Below are positions 53,148 through 62,007 of a stretch of 64,000 nt of DNA, piece after piece. Each line of letters opens with the position of its first letter. Positions within the stretch are counted from its first letter, which is position 1. The stretch comes from Sandaracinaceae bacterium (GTDB taxonomy: Bacteria > Myxococcota_A > Polyangia > Polyangiales > Houyiibacteriaceae): contig JACKEI010000004.1 of NCBI GenBank assembly GCA_020633075.1, positions 186,001 to 250,000 of the forward strand. Reading direction: 5' to 3'. The notes beneath the pieces are model-generated. The model did no database searches, had not been told where the DNA came from, and saw only the letters and a list, made by a program, of their open reading frames with translations. The position numbers and the translations under genes are program-made.

Positions 53148-53591
53148 ATGAGCGACCCATCCCACATCGTGTCCCCCGAAGACGCCCTCGAGCTGATGGA
53201 AGACGAGGGCTACGCGTACCTCGACGTCCGCACCGAGGCCGAGTTCGACGGCGGGCACCCCACCGGCGCCTACAACATCCCGCTGCGGCTGCGGGGCGGC
53301 GCGGGCATGGTCCCGAACGACGCGTTCCTACAGGTGGTCAAAGCGACCTTCCCGCTGGACGCGAAGCTGGTCGTCGGTTGCCAGATGGGCGGGCGCAGCC
53401 AGGCCGCCGTCGCGCTGCTGACGCAGGCCGGGTTCACGAACCTGCGTGACGTGAGCGCGGGCTGGGGCGGCAAGAAGGACGCCTTCGGCGGGACCGCAGA
53501 GCTCGGCTGGCAGGCCTGTGGGCTGCCCATCGGGCTGCGCGCGGAGCCCGGGCGCGACTACGCCGCCCTGCGCGAGAAGGCCGGGCTCTAG
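53148..53591 (+). CDS. Rhodanese-like sulfurtransferase
   Basis: 147 residues, a single rhodanese domain. AYLDVRTEAEFDGGHPTGAYN is the CH2A block and VVGCQMGGRSQAAVALL holds the active loop with the catalytic Cys (CQMGGRS). Such proteins carry a persulfide for sulfur transfer or detoxification in the cytosol. It starts 27 bp after the ABC ATPase gene. It converges with mobA, with 15 bp between stops; a link to molybdenum-cofactor sulfur chemistry is possible but unproven. Confidence 0.93.
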   Translation: MSDPSHIVSPEDALELMEDEGYAYLDVRTEAEFDGGHPTGAYNIPLRLRGGAGMVPNDAFLQVVKATFPLDAKLVVGCQMGGRSQAAVALLTQAGFTNLRDVSAGWGGKKDAFGGTAELGWQACGLPIGLRAEPGRDYAALREKAGL

Positions 53592-53606
53592 CCTCTGGCC
53601 CTGGGG

Positions 53607-54269
53607 TTACTCGCTCCGGACATCCTCGGGGCGGTCCCAGTCGTCGAGCGCCCGCGTCACTCCGTCCGCCTCGAAGCGCGCCACGTCCACGGTGGCCAGC
53701 AGCGCCTGGAACGAGCGCGTCCCGGCGCTCAGCGCCGCGTCCAGTGCGGGCAGCACCGCCCTCGGTCGGTAGCGCGCCAGCAGCGGCTCCCAGGGCGCGC
53801 TCGGGTCCCGCCGGGCCGCGACCACCGCCGCGTCGGAGGCGTGTGTCCGGAGCGCGCCGAGCAGCGGCGCCGTCACGAAGGGCATGTCACACGCGACGGC
53901 GACCACCTGCTCGAGCCCCAGCTGCGCGCCGGCCATGAGCAGCGCGCGCAGTCCGCCCAGCGGACCCACGCCCGCCGGGTCGTCGCCCAGCCGCCCTCGA
54001 AAGCCGGCGAGCATGAGGCCGCCGGCCACGTCGTCGTAGGCAGGGAGATCCCCGACCAACCAGCATGCGGCGTAGCCCGCGTCGGCCGACACGCGCAGCG
54101 AGTGCACCACCAGCGGCTCACCGCTACCCGGCACCGGCAGCAGCCCCTTGGGCTGGCCCCCCATGCGGGAGGACCGACCACCCGCGAACACGCCGAGCCC
54201 GCTCGCCTGTCCACGTAGACCCGGCCCCAAGGACCAAGGGGGCGTGCTTGTCGTTCCACTCGTCGTCAT
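53607..54269 (-). CDS. mobA: Molybdenum cofactor guanylyltransferase
   Basis: 220 residues. FAGGRSSRMGGQPKGLLPV matches the nucleotide-binding signature (GGxSxRMGxxK) of MobA; VVAVACDMPFVTAPLL holds the conserved Asp region. It links GMP to molybdopterin. The start at ATG 54269 is set by the signature; the longer frame upstream is non-conserved. No other moa/moe genes are in the window. Confidence 0.88.
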   Translation of the reverse strand: MTTSGTTSTPPWSLGPGLRGQASGLGVFAGGRSSRMGGQPKGLLPVPGSGEPLVVHSLRVSADAGYAACWLVGDLPAYDDVAGGLMLAGFRGRLGDDPAGVGPLGGLRALLMAGAQLGLEQVVAVACDMPFVTAPLLGALRTHASDAAVVAARRDPSAPWEPLLARYRPRAVLPALDAALSAGTRSFQALLATVDVARFEADGVTRALDDWDRPEDVRSE

Positions 54270-54293
54270 GGCACAATACCCACTCTGCCTAGC

Positions 54294-54968
54294 ATGAACC
54301 GTCTGCCCCGCGTCCTCGCCCGCTTCCCCCGTGTGATCCGCTCGTCCCTGGCCCCGCGCGCTGCGCTCGCCGCGTCGACGCTGGTGCTCGGGGTCCTGGC
54401 CTTCGGCGGCGGTATCTTCGATGACGGCCTCCCGAGCGCCGACGGCGCGGGCGACTCGCTTCAGCCTGCTCCCGCGAGTGACACTGCGGCGCCTGCGCCC
54501 AACTACTCCCCCTTCGTGCTCGACCTGCACACCGCCGCCCCCGGGGCGCTGCCCTTTCACGTGGTGTCGTTCAAGGACGTGGGCATGTCCCTGCCCGACG
54601 ACGCCGCGCGCCAGCACGCCTACGAGACCCTGGCCGAAGCGCTCTCCCTCGAGATCGCCGGGCTCACCACCGAGCTCGGGGCGCCCATGACGTCCAGCGT
54701 GCGTCACGACCACCACGTCACCGACCCTGCGGCCCACTTGGCGTGCGAGGGTGGGCACCTGTACGTGGACGTGTGGCGCTCCGGCGCGGACGGCCCCTAC
54801 GGCTACTCCCTCTGGTCCGGCTGCGGTGAGGATGACCGCTTCGCGTACAACGAGAGCGTGGGTCCGGACTCCGGTGTCGCGAGCAGCGCGATGGACCCGC
54901 TGGCCGAAGAGATCGCCGAGTCGCTCGAGGGCGCGCTGCGTCGCCGTTGTTTCCAGCGCGCCTGCTGA
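54294..54968 (+). CDS. Putative exported protein
   Basis: 224 residues with a long N-terminal signal (AALAASTLVLGVLAFGGGIF) followed by an Ala/Pro/Asp linker. The mature domain (FHVVSFKDVGMSLPDDAARQ, YETLAEALSLEIAGLTTELG, CEGGHLYVDVWRSGADG) has four Cys residues that may form disulfides. I do not recognise the fold. It is divergent from mobA with 24 bp between starts, so promoters must overlap. Confidence 0.6.
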   Translation: MNRLPRVLARFPRVIRSSLAPRAALAASTLVLGVLAFGGGIFDDGLPSADGAGDSLQPAPASDTAAPAPNYSPFVLDLHTAAPGALPFHVVSFKDVGMSLPDDAARQHAYETLAEALSLEIAGLTTELGAPMTSSVRHDHHVTDPAAHLACEGGHLYVDVWRSGADGPYGYSLWSGCGEDDRFAYNESVGPDSGVASSAMDPLAEEIAESLEGALRRRCFQRAC

Positions 54969-55046
54969 GCACCTGCTGAGCGCGCTCGGTCGCGCCCGTC
55001 GCGCCACTCGCGGGACTCGTGCGAGACCGCATGATACCTTGTCGGT

Positions 55047-56507
55047 ATGGCTTCTTGGCTTCTTCCTACGGTTCGTACGCGGCTCGTGGCGTTCGCTCCC
55101 GTGGTCGCGTTGCTGGTGTTCGCTGTGCTCAGCCCTTCGCGCGCAAGCGCCAACGGGGCGTACAGCCATATCCACATCTCGCAGCTCGCCGTCGCGGAGC
55201 TCCCGCCCGGACCCATTCGGGACCTGCTCCAGGACCCCCTCTACATTCCCATGTACGAGGCGGGCTCCATGTTCCCGGACAGCGGCTACGCCGCCAACAG
55301 CCCCTACGGCGAAGAGGCCCACTGGCCGCCCTTCGTGCGCGCGTATCAAGAGTGGCTGATCGAGGAGTACCAGGGTGACTTCTCCTCGCCGGAGGCCAAA
55401 GAGCGCCTAGCGTTCTTTCTGGGTTTCGCCTCCCACGGCGTCGCGGACCAGACCTACGACACCATGATGCTGGCGCGCTCCGAGGAGATCGACGGGCCCG
55501 TGGCGGACGTCGACACGGAGGCGGACTACTTCATCATCGTGGACCACGACGTGCAGCTGTACACGCAGGCGTGGGCCCCCTACGAGCCCCTGCCCGGCAT
55601 CTTCGCGGACAGCGTCATGTACGGCGCGAACCCCGCCGTGGGGAGTATCGACACGAGCACCCTCGAGAGCGGCATGGGCCGCATGGGGTTCGTGATCTTC
55701 ATTCAGCGTCGGGCGGCCTACGGAGGCTACCTGCACGCGTGGAACACATACCCCTGGCTCGGCACGCACATCTACAACCCCGACGCGCACGGCTCCCTGC
55801 CGCACCTGGCCAAGCTCGTCGCCAAGTCGTGGCAGGCGCTCTACCGCCGCGTGCAGGGCGTGGCCTCCATGGACACCGACCTGGTGGTCGCCACCGTGCC
55901 GGAGGACGGCGCAATGAACTTCCCGGTGGACCCGGCCGAGAGCCGCACGCTGACCCAGCTCGGCGTGCTCTTCGGGTATGGCATCAAGCGTGATCAGCTG
56001 CAGCCGCTGATGCGCCTCGTCGACGAGAACGGGGACACCGTGCCGACGACCTTCCACACGCCGTACAACACCGGCATCGCGTTCTTCACGATGCTGCGTC
56101 CGAGCCAAGCGCTGCAGTACGACCACCAGTACCGCGTGGAGATCAGCGCGGGCGTCGAGAACCTCGCGAACGAGACCAACAGCGTCCCGTACACCTTCAC
56201 GTTCCGGACGCGCTGCGCGGACGACGCGCTGGCGGACTGTCCGCCCCTGCCGCCGCCGCTCGTGACGGGGCCCATTCCCACGGAGGTCCCGGCAATCCCA
56301 GAGATGGACGCGGGCGTCGATCAGGGGCTGACCTCCGTCGATCAGGGGGTCGATCAGGGCACCTCCGCGTTGCCGACCGGCGGCGGGGGCTGCCATGTGG
56401 GGCCCGCGGGCAGCGACGACGGCCTGCCGTGGCTCGGGCTGCTGCTCCTGGGCGGTGTGCTGCGACGCGCTCGTCGGGCCCGCTCGAGGGGCGCGGCGCC
56501 GCGCTGA
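55047..56507 (+). CDS. Secreted zinc-dependent phospholipase C-like protein with MYXO-CTERM tail
   Basis: 486 residues. A signal peptide (LVAFAPVVALLVFAVLSPSR, then ASA) is followed by NGAYSHIHISQLAVAELPPG, FFLGFASHGVADQTYDTMML and IIVDHDVQLYTQAWAPYE, a His/Asp-rich helical pattern like the zinc-dependent phospholipase C/S1-P1 nuclease fold. Residues about 285-395 look like an SbsA-type Ig domain (AMNFPVDPAESRTLTQLGVL, YTFTFRTRC). After a Pro/Asp linker (AGVDQGLTSVDQGVDQG), GGGGCHVGP, a hydrophobic helix and an Arg cluster form the MYXO-CTERM sorting tail. It is probably anchored at or released from the cell surface. Confidence 0.78.
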   Translation: MASWLLPTVRTRLVAFAPVVALLVFAVLSPSRASANGAYSHIHISQLAVAELPPGPIRDLLQDPLYIPMYEAGSMFPDSGYAANSPYGEEAHWPPFVRAYQEWLIEEYQGDFSSPEAKERLAFFLGFASHGVADQTYDTMMLARSEEIDGPVADVDTEADYFIIVDHDVQLYTQAWAPYEPLPGIFADSVMYGANPAVGSIDTSTLESGMGRMGFVIFIQRRAAYGGYLHAWNTYPWLGTHIYNPDAHGSLPHLAKLVAKSWQALYRRVQGVASMDTDLVVATVPEDGAMNFPVDPAESRTLTQLGVLFGYGIKRDQLQPLMRLVDENGDTVPTTFHTPYNTGIAFFTMLRPSQALQYDHQYRVEISAGVENLANETNSVPYTFTFRTRCADDALADCPPLPPPLVTGPIPTEVPAIPEMDAGVDQGLTSVDQGVDQGTSALPTGGGGCHVGPAGSDDGLPWLGLLLLGGVLRRARRARSRGAAPR

Positions 56508-56554
56508 GCCCCGTCTAACCCGCCAGGATTACAGTCACTTGCGCCCCGCCCGCG

Positions 56555-56582
56555 TTGACAGGGGCAGCGTGCTTGATAGCAT
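56555..56582 (+). promoter_or_regulatory. Promoter of the kinase-LysM-glycosyltransferase operon
   Basis: TTGACA (56555-56560), a 16-bp spacer and TAGCAT (56577-56582). A start at about 56589 leaves only a few bases before ATG 56594. This is the best sigma70 match seen in the window. Confidence 0.6.
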
Positions 56583-56593
56583 CCCCCCTCTTC

Positions 56594-58012
56594 ATGTCCG
56601 ACCGTATAGGCAACTACCGGGTGCTCAATGAGGTGGGTGCCGGCGGAATGGCGGTGGTCTACAAGGCCATCCAGGAGCCGCTCGGCCGGCTCGTGGCCAT
56701 CAAAGCGCTGAAGTCCTCCATCGCGATGGACAGCCAGTTCGCCATGCGCTTCGAGCGGGAGGCGCACTTCATGGCGTCCCTGCAGCACGAGAACATCCTT
56801 CACGTCGTCGACTTCGTGAAGGACGGCAACTCCATGTACATCGTCATGGAGTACGTGCAGGGCATCGACCTGTACGACCTGCTGGAGCTCTCGCCGGTGC
56901 TGCCTGCCGAGGAGGCCGCCATCATCGCGCTGCAGATCGCGCGCGCGCTGGACTACGCGCACTTTCGCGGGATCATCCACCGCGACATCAAGCCCGCCAA
57001 CATCATGCTGAGCAAGCAGGGTGAGGTGAAGCTGATGGACTTCGGCATCGCCCGCGACGACAAGCTGAGCGACCTGACCGAGACGGGCACGGGCCTGGGC
57101 ACACCCAGCTACATGAGCCCGGAGCAGATCCTGGGCGACAAGCTCGACTTCCGCAGCGACATCTTCTCGGTGGGCATCGTGCTCTACCAGATGGTCACCG
57201 GCCGCAAGCCCTTCGTGGAGGACGAGTCGCGCACGGTCATGCAGAAGATCCGGCTCGACCGCTTCGCCCCGCCCCGCAAGCTGAACCCGAAGGTGCCGCG
57301 GCAGCTCGAGCGCATCATGTCGCGCTGCATGGAGAAGATGCCGGCCAGCCGCTACCCCAGCACGCAGGCCCTGATCGACGACCTGGTGGAGTTCCTCGCG
57401 CCGCGCGTGCCCATCAACTACAGCGCGAAGCTGGTCATGTACCTGCGCGACGTCGGCTTCCTGACCGACGACGAGGCCGAGCACGTGCTCGAGGCGGCCG
57501 GCCCCCGCAACATCCGGCGGCGCTCGGCGGACCCCACGCTGCTGCGCGACGTGTCGCTGCTGAACGTCGGGCTGCTGCTGGGGGTGCTCGGTGGTGGCTT
57601 TGCCATTCAAGCGTCCAGCGACTCGGAGGATGGGGACCCGGCGCCCTCGCTCGCGAGCGAACGGGGCGCGGACGCGGCCCGCTCCGGCGCGATACGCGTC
57701 GTGGTGGACCCGTGGGCCGAGGTGTTCGTCGACGGCGAGCAGGTGGCCACCACGCCGACCGCGCAGGCCATCGCGCTCTCGCCTGGGCTGCACTACCTGC
57801 GCTTCACCAACCCGTACTACACGGAGGTGGAGCGGGAGGTGCGTGTGCGCACGGGCGAGACGGAATGGATCGACGTGGTCATGACGCCGCGCCACGCCAC
57901 CGCGGGCGCCGACTCGGCCGGCAGCCTGCCTGCCGCTGGAGCGGCGCCCGACGACGCGCTCGCCCCCGCCGGGGAAGCCGCAGACGTCGAGGACGCGGAG
58001 GAGAGCCCATGA
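56594..58012 (+). CDS. Hanks-type Ser/Thr protein kinase with PEGA domain
   Basis: 472 residues. The kinase domain (1-275) is complete: YRVLNEVGAGGMAVVYKAIQ, VAIKALKSS, IIHRDIKPANIML, LMDFGIARDD, GTPSYMSPEQILGDKLDFRS. A helical linker is followed by one transmembrane helix (LLNVGLLLGVLGGGFAIQ) and an outer PEGA domain (IRVVVDPWAEVFVDGEQVAT, GLHYLRFTNPYYTEVEREVR). PEGA domains are found on surface-layer and peptidoglycan-linked proteins, so the kinase may sense the envelope. ATG 56594 follows the TTGACA promoter. The stop overlaps the LysM gene start by four bases. Confidence 0.93.
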   Translation: MSDRIGNYRVLNEVGAGGMAVVYKAIQEPLGRLVAIKALKSSIAMDSQFAMRFEREAHFMASLQHENILHVVDFVKDGNSMYIVMEYVQGIDLYDLLELSPVLPAEEAAIIALQIARALDYAHFRGIIHRDIKPANIMLSKQGEVKLMDFGIARDDKLSDLTETGTGLGTPSYMSPEQILGDKLDFRSDIFSVGIVLYQMVTGRKPFVEDESRTVMQKIRLDRFAPPRKLNPKVPRQLERIMSRCMEKMPASRYPSTQALIDDLVEFLAPRVPINYSAKLVMYLRDVGFLTDDEAEHVLEAAGPRNIRRRSADPTLLRDVSLLNVGLLLGVLGGGFAIQASSDSEDGDPAPSLASERGADAARSGAIRVVVDPWAEVFVDGEQVATTPTAQAIALSPGLHYLRFTNPYYTEVEREVRVRTGETEWIDVVMTPRHATAGADSAGSLPAAGAAPDDALAPAGEAADVEDAEESP

Positions 58013-59076
58013 GCCGCACCCAGCCGGGGTCCCGTGCAGCGCGCCATGTCACGGGGTGCGTCGTGCGCCGCGTGGGCCTCGCGCTTGCCCTCTGTGTCGC
58101 CACGCTGCTCACGCTCGCCGCGCCCGCGCAGGCCGACGAGCTCTACGCCCACGTGGTGCGCCCCGGCGACACCCTCGCCTCCATCGCGCAGCGCTACTAC
58201 GGTGACCCCCGGCGTGAGTCGGTGCTGGTCACGGAGAACGGCCTCACCACCCAGGGCGGCTCCGCCATCGTGGTCGGCATGCGCCTCCACATCCCGTGGG
58301 TCCGCTACCACACCGTCGCCGCCGGGGAGACCTGGCAGCAGCTCGCGGACCGCTACTACGGGGACGCGCGCCGCGCCTTCGCCATCCAGGAGTCCAATCG
58401 CGCGACCAGCGAGCAGCCTGCCGAGGGCGCGGAGCTGCTCATCCCGTACCCCCTGCGCCACATCACGGGTCAGGGCGACAACGTCTCGCGCGTCGCGCGG
58501 CTCTACTACCCGGACAGCGTCGCGGGCACACGCCGGCTGCGCCGCTTCAATGGCATCCGCGGCAGCCGCCTGACTCGCGGGCAGGTCGTGCTGGTGCCGC
58601 TCCCAGACCTCCTGCTCAGTGAGGAGGGGCGCCGGCTGGTCGAGGAGAGCACCGGCAGCGCGCCCAGCGACGGTGAGCAGCGGGAACAGCAGGCGGACAT
58701 CGAGCGGCAGCTGCCCGTTCTGCGCGAGCACGTCCGCCGCGGGCGCTTCACCGAAGCCGTGGTGCTCGGCAACCAGCTGCTCGGGGCCGCGTCGGTGACC
58801 TCGTCGCAAGCGCTCAGCATCCAGCGCGAGCTCGGCACCGCGTACGTGGCCCTAGACCGGTCGGACCTGGCGGTGCAAGCGTTCGGCGCGGCCCTCGAGC
58901 TGCAGCCCGACCTCGAGCTGGACGGGCTGCGCACCTCGCCCACCGTCATGCGCGCTCTCCAGGCCGCGCGCGATCAACGCGCCGCCGACGCCGCCAACGC
59001 CGCCCGCCGTCGTGTCGCCGCAGACGCTGGGGTACCTCCCGCAGCGCCGCCCGTCGCGGACAGTGGGACGCGCTGA
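58009..59076 (+). CDS. LysM-repeat exported protein
   Basis: 355 residues. A signal peptide (LALALCVATLLTLAAPAQA) precedes three LysM-like modules: VVRPGDTLASIAQRYYGD, HTVAAGETWQQLADRYYGDA and HITGQGDNVSRVARLYYPDS. The C-terminal third is helical with a TPR-like unit (LGTAYVALDRSDLAVQAFGA). LysM binds N-acetylglucosamine polymers such as peptidoglycan. Coupled translation with the PEGA kinase suggests that the two work together at the cell wall. The start is fixed by the ATGA overlap. Confidence 0.88.
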   Translation: MSRTQPGSRAARHVTGCVVRRVGLALALCVATLLTLAAPAQADELYAHVVRPGDTLASIAQRYYGDPRRESVLVTENGLTTQGGSAIVVGMRLHIPWVRYHTVAAGETWQQLADRYYGDARRAFAIQESNRATSEQPAEGAELLIPYPLRHITGQGDNVSRVARLYYPDSVAGTRRLRRFNGIRGSRLTRGQVVLVPLPDLLLSEEGRRLVEESTGSAPSDGEQREQQADIERQLPVLREHVRRGRFTEAVVLGNQLLGAASVTSSQALSIQRELGTAYVALDRSDLAVQAFGAALELQPDLELDGLRTSPTVMRALQAARDQRAADAANAARRRVAADAGVPPAAPPVADSGTR

Positions 59077-59089
59077 GCGGTCAGGTCGG

Positions 59090-59809
59090 ATGCTGCGCGT
59101 CGACGTCGTCATCCCCGCGCTGAACGAAGAGCAGGCGCTGCCGCTCGTGTTGCGCGAGCTGCCTTGGGCGCTGGTGCGGCGTGTGGTCGTGGCCGACAAC
59201 GGGTCCACGGACCGTACGGCCTCCGTGGCGCGCGAGCACGGGGCCGAGGTGGTTCACGAGCCGGAGCGTGGGTATGGCGCGGCGTGCCTCAAGGCCCTCG
59301 GCCATCTGCGCGCGGACCCCCCCGACGTGGTCGTCTTCCTGGACGGTGACCACGCCGACGACGCCACCCAGCTCGCGGAGCTGCTCGCGCCCATCGCGTG
59401 CGGAGACGCGGACCTGGTGCTGGGTTCGCGCGTGCGAGGTGCTGCGCGTGGCGCCCTCACCCCGCAGCAGCGCGCCGGGAACGCGGTGGCGTGCGCAGCG
59501 CTGCGCGTCCTGTACGGCGTCCGCTACACGGACCTGGGCCCCTTCCGCGCCATTCGCTGGGACGCTCTCGAGGCGCTCCAGATGAACGACCGCAACTACG
59601 GCTGGACGGTGGAGATGCAGATCAAGGCCGCTCAGCAGCAGCTGCGGCATCACGAGGTCGCCGTGCGCTATCGCCCCCGCGTGGGCACGTCGAAGGTGAG
59701 CGGCACGGTGCGCGGGACGCTCGGCGCCAGCTACAAGATCCTGCTCCTGCTGGGCCGCTACGCCTTGCCCGGGGCGCGCGCAAAGGGCGCGGCGCCAGCG
59801 GCGCCATGA
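59090..59809 (+). CDS. Family 2 glycosyltransferase (dolichyl/polyprenyl-phosphate hexose type)
   Basis: 239 residues. VVIPALNEEQALPLVLREL, VVVADNGSTDRTASVAREHG, GYGAACLKALGHL and FLDGDHADDATQL are the GT2 nucleotide-sugar motifs (the DGD of the DxD type). The C-terminal RVGTSKVSGTVRGTLGASYK is the usual end of DPM/GT2 enzymes. It may charge a lipid carrier with a hexose. It starts 13 bp after the LysM gene and its stop overlaps the next start. Confidence 0.9.
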   Translation: MLRVDVVIPALNEEQALPLVLRELPWALVRRVVVADNGSTDRTASVAREHGAEVVHEPERGYGAACLKALGHLRADPPDVVVFLDGDHADDATQLAELLAPIACGDADLVLGSRVRGAARGALTPQQRAGNAVACAALRVLYGVRYTDLGPFRAIRWDALEALQMNDRNYGWTVEMQIKAAQQQLRHHEVAVRYRPRVGTSKVSGTVRGTLGASYKILLLLGRYALPGARAKGAAPAAP

Positions 59810-60573
59810 GCCTGCAGCTGGGGCTCTTCGCGCGGCCTCCGCGCCCGGGCGAGACCAAGACCCGGCTCATTCCGGAGCTCGGCGCGGAGGGCGCGTGCGC
59901 GCTGCACGAGGCCTTCCTGGACGACATCGGCGCCACCGCGCTGCGTCTGCGGGAGCAGCGGCCGCAGGTGCAGCTCGTGATCTACAGCGCCGAGGGCGAC
60001 CCGGGAGACGTCCTGCGGGAGCGCGCGCGGCGCTGGGGGGTGCCCATCGTGGCCCAGCAGGGCGACGGCCTCGGCCCGCGCATGGCCCACGCGCTCACGA
60101 CCGGAATCGCGGAGCAGGGGGCGGCCATGCTGCTGGGCACGGACGCGCCGACGCTGCCGCTGCGCGTCCTGCTTGCGGCCCACGACGCGCTCCTGTGCCA
60201 TGCCGCTGAGGGCCCGCCAGCCGAGGCCACCGGAGGGGCCCCTTGCTGCTTCGGGCCGGTCGCGGACGGCGGCTACATCTTGGTCGGGGCGCGTGGGGAG
60301 GTGCCTGTGTTCGACGGGGTGCGCTTCGGCACCGAGCACGCGCTGGCCGACACGCTGCGGGTCAACGGTACCCGGCGGGTCACTCGCCTCGAGCCCTGGT
60401 ACGACGTGGACACCCCGGCCGACCTCCGGCTGCTCAGCCTGCACCTCGGCCTCGACCGGAGCGCGGCTCCTGCCAGCGCGGCGCTGCTCGAGGCCCTCGG
60501 CGTCCCCCGCCGGGCGGCCGCCGGGCGGGGGCCGTTCGTCTCGAACTTGGGAGTTCCCCCAGAGACTTGCTAG
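59806..60573 (+). CDS. DUF2064/TIGR04282-type glycosyltransferase
   Basis: 255 residues. It starts SLQLGLFARPPRPGETKTRL with the family's PxPGxxKTRL signature, then AMLLGTDAPTLPLRVLLAAH and PCCFGPVADGGYILVGARGE. Members belong to the GT-A fold and commonly sit beside a GT2 gene, as here. The substrate is unknown. The ATGA overlap with the GT2 gene fixes the start. Confidence 0.88.
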   Translation: MSLQLGLFARPPRPGETKTRLIPELGAEGACALHEAFLDDIGATALRLREQRPQVQLVIYSAEGDPGDVLRERARRWGVPIVAQQGDGLGPRMAHALTTGIAEQGAAMLLGTDAPTLPLRVLLAAHDALLCHAAEGPPAEATGGAPCCFGPVADGGYILVGARGEVPVFDGVRFGTEHALADTLRVNGTRRVTRLEPWYDVDTPADLRLLSLHLGLDRSAAPASAALLEALGVPRRAAAGRGPFVSNLGVPPETC

Positions 60574-60583
60574 CGTAGCGACC

Positions 60584-61222
60584 ATGTCCGAGGACAAGCT
60601 CTTCGATCGGGTCGGCCGCGTGTGCGCGAGCGGCGAGATCCTCTTCCGTGACGGCGACCCCGGCGACACCATGTACGTCCTCCGTTCCGGGCGCGTGCGC
60701 GTGTTCAAAGAGGCCAACGGCCGCGAGAAGACCCTCGCCTTCATCGAAGCCGGCGACTTCTTCGGCGAGATGGCGCTGCTCAACAACAAGCCGCGCACCG
60801 CGAGCGCGGAGTGCGTCGAGGAGACCAGCGTGCTGGTCATCGACGGCAAGACCTTCGAGGCCATGTTGCGCGGCAATGCCGAGATCGCCGTGCGCATGAT
60901 CCAGCGGCTCGCCAAGCGCCTCGACCAAGCCAACGGGCTGGTCGGCGTGCTCATGCAGAAGGACCCGAAGGCGCGCGTCATCCTCGGGCTCGAGCGTGCC
61001 GCCGAGTCTGGCACCGTGCTCGAGGACGGCTCCGTCAGCGTCAACGCCGACGAGGAGTCGCTGGCCCAGCAGGTGGGCGTCAGCCCGGAAGACGTCCACG
61101 GCGTCCTCCAACGCATGGCCCGCTTGGGTATCATCGAGGTCGAGGACAGCGGCTTCCGCATCCCCAACGTCATGCGCCTCCACGAGTTCCTGGAGTTCCT
61201 GCAGAGTCGAAGCAAAGGATGA
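60584..61222 (+). CDS. Crp/Fnr-family cyclic-nucleotide-binding regulator
   Basis: 212 residues. The cNMP-binding jelly roll spans 15-125 (GEILFRDGDPGDTMYVLRSG, IEAGDFFGEMALLNNKPRTA with the FGEMALL phosphate-cassette region). A long dimer helix follows, and then a winged helix in which VSVNADEESLAQQVGVSPED and VHGVLQRMARLGIIEVED are the DNA-binding part. The phosphate cassette reads GEMALLNNKPRTA, consistent with cAMP or cGMP binding. It starts 10 bp after the glycosyltransferase. The next gene encodes a likely cyclic-nucleotide phosphodiesterase. Confidence 0.92.
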   Translation: MSEDKLFDRVGRVCASGEILFRDGDPGDTMYVLRSGRVRVFKEANGREKTLAFIEAGDFFGEMALLNNKPRTASAECVEETSVLVIDGKTFEAMLRGNAEIAVRMIQRLAKRLDQANGLVGVLMQKDPKARVILGLERAAESGTVLEDGSVSVNADEESLAQQVGVSPEDVHGVLQRMARLGIIEVEDSGFRIPNVMRLHEFLEFLQSRSKG

Positions 61223-61229
61223 CCCCCTC

Positions 61230-62000
61230 GTGAAAATTCGGGTGCTCGGCTGCCACGGAGGCGAGACGCCGCGTCATCGCACGTCCAGCTTCCTCCTGGA
61301 CGAGACGCTGGCGATCGACGCGGGCGCGCTCACCAGCGCGCTCGAGCTGCCGGACCAGCACAAGGTGCAGGCGGTCTTGGTGAGCCACGCGCACATGGAC
61401 CACGTGCGGGACCTCGCCACTATCGCCGACAACCGCTGCCAGCAGGGCGGACCGCCGCTCGAGATCGTGGGCCTCAAGAGCACGCTGGACGTCCTGCGCG
61501 CGCACTTCTTCAACGACCTGCTGTGGCCCGACTTCTCCAAGATCCCCGCGGGCGACAAGGGCATGACCATCACCTACCGCGAGGTCGAGCCGGAGCAGAG
61601 CTTCGAGGTCGCCGGCAAGACCGTGCTGCCCGTGCACGTGAGCCACACCATCGACACCGCGGCCTTCATCGTTTCCGACGGAAAGCGCACGATCGCCTAC
61701 AGCGGCGACACGGGCCCCACCGAGCGCTTCTGGGAGGTGTTGGCCAAGCGCGAGCGGCTGGACGCGCTGCTGATGGAGGTCTCCTTCCCCAACGACAGCC
61801 ACGCGCTCGCCCGGGTCAGCGGGCACCACACGCCGCAGAGCCTGGACGAGGAGCTGCGCAAGCTCGACCGGGCCGAGGACATCCCGACCCTGCTCTACCA
61901 CATCAAGCCCTACTTCCAGCGCGAGGTGGAGCGCGAGCTGGCCAACGTGCGCAAGTGGAGCCTCGCGGTCTGCGCGCTGGAGCAAGAGTACGAGTTCTGA
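61230..62000 (+). CDS. MBL-fold 3',5'-cyclic-nucleotide phosphodiesterase-like (class II/RNase Z-like) hydrolase
   Basis: 256 residues from GTG 61230. KIRVLGCHGGETPRHRTSSF and the metal site VSHAHMDHVRDLA (HxHxDH complete) match the class II cyclic-nucleotide phosphodiesterase branch of MBL enzymes; AYSGDTGPTERFWEVL and VSGHHTPQSLDEELRK are later metal and substrate segments. The gene starts 7 bp after the Crp/Fnr gene, which supports a role in breaking down the nucleotide that the regulator senses. RNase Z-like activity cannot be excluded. Confidence 0.82.
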   Translation: MKIRVLGCHGGETPRHRTSSFLLDETLAIDAGALTSALELPDQHKVQAVLVSHAHMDHVRDLATIADNRCQQGGPPLEIVGLKSTLDVLRAHFFNDLLWPDFSKIPAGDKGMTITYREVEPEQSFEVAGKTVLPVHVSHTIDTAAFIVSDGKRTIAYSGDTGPTERFWEVLAKRERLDALLMEVSFPNDSHALARVSGHHTPQSLDEELRKLDRAEDIPTLLYHIKPYFQREVERELANVRKWSLAVCALEQEYEF

Positions 62001-62007
62001 GCGGCCC

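Noticed and set aside
54553..54566. TTTCACGTGG, a partial parS match
   Set aside because: Only one half fits; the right half is GTGGTGTC. It lies inside a coding region.
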